In this document: positions 55,482 to 64,000 of the stretch, in pieces
Layout of the letters: every line of letters starts with the position of its first letter
Position numbering within the stretch: position 1 is the first letter of the stretch
NCBI RefSeq assembly: GCF_022539505.1
Contig: NC_061514.1
Location: forward strand, 214,493,141 to 214,557,140
DNA length: 64,000 bases
DNA from: Lolium rigidum
Taxonomy: Eukaryota; Streptophyta; Magnoliopsida; Poales; Poaceae
Direction of reading: 5' to 3'
The notes under the pieces: generated by a model
Seen by the model: the letters and a program-made list of their open reading frames with translations, nothing else
What the model was told of the DNA's origin: nothing
The model's database searches: none
Made by a program: the position numbers and the translations under genes

Positions 55482-58400
55482 CTCCCACGAGCTTCATTTT
55501 GGAGTGACTAAGAAGGATTGATACATACTTACTTTTTCATATTCATGTTTTTAACTTGTTTCAATCTTGTTCAAACCTAAGATTTGACCAAAATTCAAAT
55601 GGGCATAAAAATTCAAAAAAATAAAAAATGAAAAACCAAAGCACATAGTCTTCTTATGTCATACAGTAAGCATTCAAGTTGATAAACACGATCTAGACAT
55701 GTTTGAACCAGAAAAATCATATATCTACCCCTAACCGTAAACTTTGTCTTATGAAGTCAAGCATGAAGAGAAGTGGTTTTTGGTTTCATACATAGAAATT
55801 TTAAAAACCTCCCAAGTGCTTCATTTTGGAGTGACTAAAAAGGATACAAGCTTACTTTTTCATATTCATGTTTTAAACTTGTTTACCTCTTGGTCAAACC
55901 TAGGATTTGACCAAGATTCAAATGGGCATAAACATTCAAAAAAAAAAAAACCAAAGCACCTAGTCTTCGATCTTATGTCACACAATAAGAATTCAAGTTG
56001 ATAAACAAGATCTTGACATATTGAACCAGAAAAATCATGTATCTACCCCTAACCCTAAACTTTGTCTTATGAAGTCAAGCATGAAGAGAAGTGATTTTTG
56101 GTTTCAAACATATATAGAAATTTCAAAAACCTCCTAAAAGCTTCATTTTGGAGTGACTAAGAAGGATCAATACATGCTTACTTTATCATATTCATGTTTT
56201 TAACTTGTTTAAATCTTGGTCAAACTGTTGACATCAATTCAAATGGGCATAAAAATTCAAAAAAATTAAAAACTAAAGCACATAGTGTTCTTATGTCATA
56301 TAGTAAGAACATTCAAGTCGATAAACAAGGTCTAGACATATTTAAACCAGAAAAATCATGTATCTACCCCCTAACCCTAAACTCAATCTTATGAAGTCAA
56401 GCATGAAGAGAAATGGTATTGGGTTGCAAACATGGTAATATCAAAATACTCCCACGAGCTTCATTCTGGAGTGACTAAGAAGGATCGATACATGCTTACC
56501 TTTTCATATTCATGTTTTTAACTTGTTTCAATCTTGGTCAAACCTAGGATTTGACCAAAATTTAAATGGGCATAAAAATTCAAAAACGAATAAAAAAAAT
56601 AAAAAACCAAAGCACATAGTCTTCTTATGTCACAGAGTAAGCATTCAAGTTGATAAACAAGATCTAGACATATTCAAAGAAGAAAAATCATGTATCTACC
56701 CCTAACCTAAACTCTGTCTTGTGAAGTCAAGCATGAAGAGAAGTGGTTTTTTGTTTCAAACATAAAAAATTTAAAAACCTAGCTACTATACCAAGAGCTT
56801 CATTTTGAAGTGACTAAGAAGGATACGGGCTTACTTTTTCATATTCATGTTTTAAACTTGTTTAACTCTTGGTCAAACCTAGGATTTGACCAAGATTCAA
56901 ATGGGCATAAAAATAAAAAAAATCAAAGCACATAGTCTTCGATCTTATGTCCTATAGTAAGCAATCAAGTTGATAAACAAGATCTAGACATATTCGAACC
57001 AGAAAAATCATGTATCTACCCCTAATTAACCCTAAACTCTATCTTATGAAGTCAAGCATGCATGAAGAGAAAAGGTTTTTGGTTTCAAACATAGAAATTT
57101 TAAAAACCTCACAAGAGCTTCATTTTGGAGTGACTAAGAAGGATCGATACATGCCTACTTTTTCATATTCATGTTTTTAACCTGTTTCAATCTTGGTCAA
57201 ACCAAGGAATTGACCAAAATTCAAATGGGCATAAAAATTCAAAAAATCAAAAAATGAAAAACCAAAGCACATAGTCTTCTTATCTCATATAGTAAGAACA
57301 TTCAAGTCGATACATGCTTACTTTTTCATATTCATGTTTTAAACTTGTTTACTTCTTGGTCAAACCTAGGATTTGACCAATATTCAAATGGGCATAAAAA
57401 ATACAAAAAAACCAAAAAAAAACGAAAGAACATAATCTTGTCATACAGTAAGCATTCAAGTCGATAAACAAGATCTAGACATATTCAAACCAGAAAAATC
57501 ATGTATCTACCCCTAACCATAAACACTATCTTATGAAGTCAAGCATGAAGAGAAGTGGTATTGGATTTCAAACATGGCAATTTCAAAATACTTCCTCGAG
57601 CTTCATTTTGGAGTGACTAAGAAGGATTGATACATGCTTAGTTTTTCATATTCATGTTTTTAACTTGTTTCAATCTTGGTCAAACCTAGGATTTGACCAA
57701 AATTCAAATAGGCATAAAAATTCAAAAAAAATGAAAAACCAAAGCAAATAGTCTTCTTATGTCATACAGTAAGCATTCAAGTTGATAAACAAGATCTAGA
57801 CATATTTGAACCAGAAAAATCATGTATCTACCCCCTAACCCTAAACTTTGTCTTATGAAGTCAAGCATGAAGAGAAGTGGTTTTTGGTTTCAAACATAGA
57901 AATTTTAAAAACCTCCCAAGTACTTCATTTTGTAGTGACTAAGAAGGATACAGGCTTACTTTTTCATATTCATGTTTTAAACTTGTTTACCTCTTGGTCA
58001 AACCTAGGATTTGACCAAGATTCAAATGGGCATAAAAATTAAAAAAAAAATAAAAAAATAAAAAAAAACGAAAGCACATAGTCTTGTCATATAGTAAGCA
58101 TTCAAGTTGATAAACAAGATTTAGACATATTCAAACCAGAAAAATCATGTATCTACCCCTAACCCTAAACTTTGTCTTATGAATTCAAGCATGAAGAGAA
58201 GTGGGTTTTGGGTTTGAAACATGGAAATTTGAAAAACCTCCCAAAAGCTTCATTTTGGAGTGACTAAGAAGGATCCATAGGAAACTTTGTAATAATACAG
58301 TATAATAGTCACCCGAGTTATTAGAGCAACATGTCTGTCACTTACGTGTGGTTCCCATGCGTGAGGTCCCACACTTCAGTGAGCACAAGTCACGTGCGGT

Positions 58401-60620
58401 AGGTACGCAAATTCCCAGCCATCTTCTTTGTCAAGAGAAGATGCATCAGGATGCGTATCGGAAGTCTATGGGTCCTTCAGGATCCTTCGGTTGTCCCTCT
58501 CTCCAAAAAAACATCTCTCTCATTCTCGGCCTCGCTCGCTCCTCGTGCGCACTGAGAAACCCTGCACAACATTCAACATCATCACCGGAAAAAGGGGAGA
58601 CACCATAAATAAGACGGGCCCCGTGACTGCTCTCCCTTCGTCTCCTCCCGTGCGATCTCTCTTCCTCCGAGTTTCACTAGACGGGCAAACACATGTGATG
58701 CCTAGTAATAATAATAAAAACGTAAAAAAATGGACCTACGAATCTATGATTAAATAAGTTAAACTAGGGTTTTGCCCAGTACTACGAGTGAATTTCAAAT
58801 AATCCAACGAGGGGGTTCGATTTTGGCCTGCTAATATAAAATTAAATAATCTGAACTAGCATTCCTCTAAAAAAATCATTTTGGTATGCATTGTTTGGTA
58901 CTTTTCATAGCTAGAGTGATTACTCCATCCGTTAGCACGTAGTCTTCTTATGTCATATATTAAGCATTCCAGTTGATAAACAAGGTCTAGACATATTCAA
59001 ACCAGAAAAATCATGTATCTACCCCCTAACCCTAAACTCTATCTTATGTAGTCAAGCATGAAGAGAAATGGTATTGGGTTTCAAACATGGAAATTTCAAA
59101 ATACTCCCACGAGCTTCATTCTAGAGTGACTAAGAAGGATCGATACATGCTTACTTTTTCATATTCATGTTTTTAACTTGTTCCAATCTTGGTCAAACCT
59201 AGGATTTGACCAAAATTGAAATGGGCATAAAAATTCAAAAACGAATAAAAGAATAAAAAACCAAAGAACATAGACTTCGTATGTCACAGAGTAAGCATTC
59301 AAGTTGATAAACAAGATCTAGACATATTCAATAAAAGAAAAATCATGTATCTACCCCTAACCCTAAACTCTGTCTTATGAAGTCAAGCATGAAGAGAAGT
59401 GGTTTTTGGTTTCAAACATAGAAATTTTAAAACCCTAGCTACTATACCAAGAGCTTCATTTTGAAGTGACTAAGAAGGATACGGGCTTACTTTTTCATAT
59501 TCATGTTATAAACTTGTTTAACTCTCGGTCAAACCTAGGATTTGACCAAGATTCAAATGGGCATAAAAATAAAAAATCAAAGCACATAGTCTTCGATCTT
59601 ATGTCCTATTGTAAGCATTCAAGTTGATAAATAAGATATAGACATATTCCAACCAGAAAAATCATGGATCTACCCCTATTTAACCCTAAACTCTATCTTA
59701 TGAAGTCAAGCATGCATGAAGAGAAGTGGTTTTTGGTTTCAAACACCTCACAAGAGCTTCATTTTGGAGAGACTAAGAAGGATACAGGCTTACTTTTTCA
59801 TATTCATGTTTTAAACTTGTTCAACTCTTGGTCAAACCGTTGACCAAAATTCAAATGGGCATAAAAAATCAAAATAATAAAAAAATTGAAAAACCAAGGC
59901 ACATAGTCTTCTTATGTCATATAGTAAGAACATCCAAGTCGATAAACAAGGTCTAGACATATTCAAACCAGAAAAATCATGTATCCACCCGTAACCCTAA
60001 ACTCTATCTTATGAAGTCAAGCATGAAGAGAAGTGGTATTGGGTTTCAAACATGGATATTTCAAAATACTCCCACGAGCTTCATTTCGGAGTGACTAAGA
60101 AGGATCGATACATGCTTACTTTTTCATATTCATGTTTTTAACTTGTTTCAATCTTGGTCAAACCAAGGATTTGACCAAAATTCAAATGTTCATAAAAAAT
60201 AAAAAAATAAAAAAATAAAAATCAAAGCACATAGTCTTCTTATTTCATACAGTAAGCATTCTAGTTGATAAACAAGATCTAGACATATTTAAACCAGAAA
60301 AATCATGTATCTAACTTTGTCTTACGAAGTCAAGCATGAAGAGAAGTTGTTTTTGGTTTCAAACATAGAAATTTAAAAGCCTCCTATGTGCTTCATTTTG
60401 GAGTGACTAAGAAGGATACATGTTTACTTTTTCATATTCATGTTTTAAACTTGTTTACCTGTTGGTCAAACCTAGGATTTCACCAAGATTCAAATGGGCA
60501 TAAAAAAACAAAAAAAAATCAAAACAAAACGAAAGAACATAATCTTGTCATACAGTAAGCATTCAAGTTGATAAACAAGATCTAGACATATTCAAACCAG
60601 AAAAATCATGTATCTACCTT
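55482..60620. repeat. Satellite array, ~325-bp period (right block)
   Basis: About 14 units. The landmark gagcttcatt(t/c) recurs near 55488, 55817, 56139, 56456, 56795, 57114, 57598, 57927, 58245, then after the interruption near 59110, 59451, 59753, 60076 and 60387. The spacing is mostly 300-340 bp. Same family as 1-1212. Two subtypes alternate: units with ggatcgatacatgctt and maacttgtttcaatc, and units with ggatacaggctt and aacttgtttaactc, suggesting a higher-order dimer. Each unit has one short telomere-like ccctaaccctaaact. Confidence 0.93.
58277..58933. other. Non-satellite interruption of the array
   Basis: About 650 bp unrelated to the satellite, GC-richer at 58380-58690 with a weak 109-codon plus-strand frame that lacks motifs. 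Its right end (58847-58935) duplicates 54637-54722, and the satellite resumes immediately after actccatccgttag. Confidence 0.7.
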
Positions 60621-60621
60621 A

Positions 60622-62219
60622 TGCGTGCAGTCGACACGTCTGTTGGGAACCCCAAGAGGAAGGTGTGATGCGTACAGTAGCAAGTTTTCCCTCAGAAAGA
60701 GACCAAGGTTTATCGAACCAGTAGGAGCCAAGAAGCACGTTGAAGGTTGATGGCGGAGGAGTGTAGTGCGGCGCAACACCAGGGATTGCGGCGCCAAGTG
60801 GAACCTGCACAACACAATCACAGAACTTTGCCCCAACGTAACAGTGAGGTTGTCAATCTCACCGGCTTGCTGTAAACGAAGGGTTAAACGTATTTTATGG
60901 AAGATGATGATTGTTTGCGAAGAACAGTAAAGAACAATTGCAGTAGATTGTATTTCAGATGTAAAGAATAGGATCGGGGTCCACAGATCACTAGTGGTGT
61001 CTCTCCCATAAGATAGCAGATGTTTGGTAAACAAATTACAGTTGGGCAATTGACAAATAAAGAAGGCATAACAATGCACATACATATATCATGATGAGTA
61101 CTATGAGATTTAATCAGGGCATTATGACAAAGTACATAGACCGCTATCCAGACATGCATCTATGCCTAAAAATTCCACCTTCGGGTTATCATCCGAACCC
61201 CTTCCAGTATTAAGTTGTAAACAACATGGACAATTGCATTAAGTATGGTGCGTAATGTAATCAACACAAATATCCTTAGACAAAGCATCGATGTTTTATC
61301 CCTAGTGGCAATAGCACATCCACAACCTTAGAACTTTCTGTCACTGTCCCATATTTAATGGAGGCATGAACCCACTATCGAGCATAAATATCCCCTCTTG
61401 GAGTCACAAGTATCAACTTGGCCAGAGCCTCTACTAGCAACGGAGAGCATGCAAGAACATAAATAACATATATGATAGATTGATAATCAACTTGACATAG
61501 TATTCAATATTCATCGGATCCCAACAAACACAACATGAAGGATTACAGATAGATGATCTCTATCATGATAGGCAGCTCACAAGATCTAACATGATATCAC
61601 AATGAGGAGAAGACCACCATCTAGCTACTGTTATGGACCCATAGTCCAGGGGTGAACTACTCACACATCGATCCGGAGGCGATCATGGCGATGAAGAGAC
61701 CTCCGGGGGATGATTCCCCTCTCCGGCAGGGGTGCCGGGAGGCGATCTCCCCGAATCCCCCGAGATGGGATTGGCGGCGGCGGCGTCTACGGAAGGTTTT
61801 CCGTATCGTGGCTCTCGGTACTGGGGGTTTCACGACGAAGGCTTTAAGTAGGCGGAAGGGCAGGTCAAGGGGCGTCACGGGGGCCCCACACAACAGGGCC
61901 GCGCGGGCCCCCTGTTGGCCGCGCCGCCCTACTGTGGCGGTGCCCCGTGGCCCCACTTCGTCTCCTCTTCGGACTTCTGGAAGCTTCGTGGAAAAATAGG
62001 CCCCTGGGCGTTGATTTCGTCCAATTTCGAGAATATTTCCTTACTAGGATTTCTGAAACCAAAAACAGCAGAAAATAGCAACTGGCTCTTCGGCATCTCG
62101 TCAATAGGTTAGTACCGGAAAATGCATAATAATGACATACAATGTGTATAAAACATGTGAGTATCATCATAAAAGTAGCATGGAACATAAGAAATTATAG
62201 ATACGTTTGGGACGTATCA
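60622..62219 (-). repeat. 3' LTR of the right-edge Athila-type element
   Basis: 1598 bp, plus-strand start tgcgtgcagtcgacacgtct and end tttgggacgtatca. The terminal ~90 bp match the LTR end at 32335-32424. A GC-rich module (gggccgcgcgggcc ... ggccgcgccgccct) is at 61893-61940, with a TATA-like cctacttaaag downstream on the minus strand. The left end is uncertain by a few bases. Confidence 0.82.
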
Positions 62220-64000
62220 AGCATCCCCAAGCTTAGTTCCTACTCGCCCTCAAGTAGGTAAACGATAACAAGGATAATTTCTGAAGTGACATGCTATCAT
62301 AATCTTGATCATACTATTGTAAAGCATATGAGATGAATGCAGCGATTCGAAGCAATGATGAAGATAATGAGTAAACAAATGAATCATATAGAAAAGACTT
62401 TTCATGAATAATACTTTGAAGACAAGCATCAATAAGACTTGCATAAGATTTACTCATAAAGCAATAAATTCAAAGTAAAGGTATTGAAGCAAAACAAAGG
62501 AAGATTAAGTTTCAGCGGTTGCTTTCAACTTCAACATCAACTTCAACATTTATATCTCATGGATAATTGTTAACACAAAGCAATATAACAAGTGCAATAA
62601 GTAAACATGTAAGAATCAATGCACACAGTTGATACAAGTGTTTGCTTCTGAGATAGAAAGAATAGGCAAACTGACTCAACAATAAAGTAGAAGATAGGCC
62701 CTTCGCAGAGGGAAGCATTGATTACTATATTTGTGCTAGAGCTTTTCATTTTGAAAACAAGAAACAATTTTGTCAATGGTAGTAATAAAGCATATGTGTT
62801 ATGTATAATATATCCTATAAGTCGCAAGCCTCATGCATAGTATACTAATAGTGCTCGCACCTTGTCCTAATTAGCTTGGATTAACACGGATTATCATTGC
62901 ATAGCATATGTTTCAACCAAGTGTCACAAAGGGGTACCTCTATGCCGCCTGTACATAGGTCTAAGGAGAAAGCTCGCATTGGATTTCTCGCTTTTGATTA
63001 TTCTCAACTTAGACATCCATACCGGGACAACATAGACAACAGATAATGGACTCCTCTTTAATGCATAAGCATTCAACAACAATTAATATTCTCATAAGAG
63101 ATTGAGGATTGATTGTCCAAACTGAAACTTCCACCATGAATCATGGCTTTAGTTAGCGGCCCAATGTTCTTCTCTAACAGTATGCATACTCAAACCATTT
63201 GATCATGAAAATCGCTCTTACTTCAGACAAGACGAACATGCATAGCAACTCACATGATATTCAACAAGGGTAAAGTTGATGGCGTCCCCAAAAACATGGT
63301 TACCGCTCAACAAGCAACTTATTAAGAAGTAAGACACATAAGTACATATTCTTCACCACAATAGTTTTTAAGCTATTTGTCCCATGAGCTATATATTGCA
63401 AAGGAAAAGAATGGAAATTTTAAAGGTAGCACTCAAGTAATTTACTTTGGAATGGCGGAGAAATACCATGTGGTAGGTAGGTATGGTGGACACAAATGGC
63501 ATGGTTATTGGCTCAAGGATTTGGATGCACGAGAAGAATTCCTCTCAATACAAGGCTAGGCTAGCAAGGTTGTTTGAAGCAAACTCAAGTATAAAAGGTG
63601 CAGCAAAGCTCACATATGAACATATTGTAACTATTATAAGACTTTACATTGTCTCCTTGTTGTTCAAACACCTCAACCGTAAAATATCTAGACTCTAGAG
63701 ATCAATCATGCAAACCAAATTTTAACAAGCTCTATGTAGTTATTCATTAATGGGTACAAGGTACATGATGCAAGAGCTTAAACATGATCTATATGAGCAC
63801 AAAAATTGCCAAGTATCACATTATTCAAGACATTAAACCATTTACCACATGCGGCATTTTCCGTTTCCAACCATATAACAATGAATGAAGTAGTTCAAAT
63901 TTCGCAATGAACATTAAAGATAAAGCTAAGAACATATGTGTTCATACGAAACAGCGGAGCGTGTCTCTCTCCCAAACAAAGAATGCTAGGATCCGATTTA
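60622..64000 (-). mobile_element. Athila-type element, 3' LTR and 3' interior; continues past the window
   Basis: An LTR at 60622-62219 is followed on the right by agcatccccaagcttag, the inverse of a polypurine tract, so this is the 3' LTR of a minus-strand element. 62220-64000 is its non-coding 3' interior; no env- or pol-like frame was found. It was inserted into the satellite array. Confidence 0.85.

Noticed and set aside
61652..61999. A 115-codon plus-strand frame in the right-edge LTR.
   Set aside because: Falls in the GC-rich LTR promoter zone with an overlapping minus-strand frame and no domain.

Overview
This is plant nuclear DNA, most likely from a Triticeae grass (wheat, Aegilops or barley group). 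The evidence is dense nested LTR retrotransposons of Triticeae type (Athila, Tekay and CRM lineages of Ty3/gypsy), Stowaway MITEs ending CTCCCTCCGT...ACGGAGGGAG, a Tourist-like MITE with a TTA duplication, and a low density of host genes, all of them damaged. No bacterial, organellar or CRISPR-like feature was seen.

Layout, left to right. 1-1212 is a satellite with a period of about 325 bp, and the same family forms a long array at 55482-60620. 2074-10169 is a minus-strand element with two 3.8 kb LTRs around only 466 bp of non-coding interior (LARD-like). It ends inside the truncated 5' LTR of a plus-strand Athila element (10170-19988; gag, protease, RT, RNase H and integrase all broken, plus an extra 3' ORF). 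That element abuts the interior of a plus-strand Tekay-type chromovirus (19989-30052), which keeps gag-pol remains, a chromodomain and a very long 3' LTR. 30053-32424 is the 5' end of a minus-strand Athila-related non-autonomous element with an unusual ORF in the gag position. Then come a GC-rich minisatellite, a 1.33 kb Harbinger-like element carrying its own ORF, and low-complexity intergenic DNA with MITEs and a possible Copia LTR.

The gene-like islands are a WRN-type DEDDy 3'-5' exonuclease gene with two in-frame stops (40798-41529) and two tandem SINA/SIAH-like E3 ligase genes on the minus strand (51525-52423 and 53269-54260), both disrupted. Between them a young, nearly complete CRM-lineage chromovirus (42070-50500, minus strand) has inserted into a MITE and made a perfect 5-bp duplication, gtatc. 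Its pol frame runs through the polypurine tract into the LTR. From 60622 to the right edge is the 3' LTR and 3' interior of another minus-strand Athila-type element, inserted into the satellite.

The observations most worth following are: paired tRNA-like (Pol III A-box/B-box) modules in the LARD-like LTRs; an LTR-derived GC-rich module with a TATA box inside the Athila interior, just upstream of its 3' ORF; the repeat-containing, partly hydrophobic ORF in the gag position of the 30-32 kb element; and the pol/PPT/LTR overlap of the CRM-type element. Family and lineage names were assigned by reading motifs, not by searching a database.
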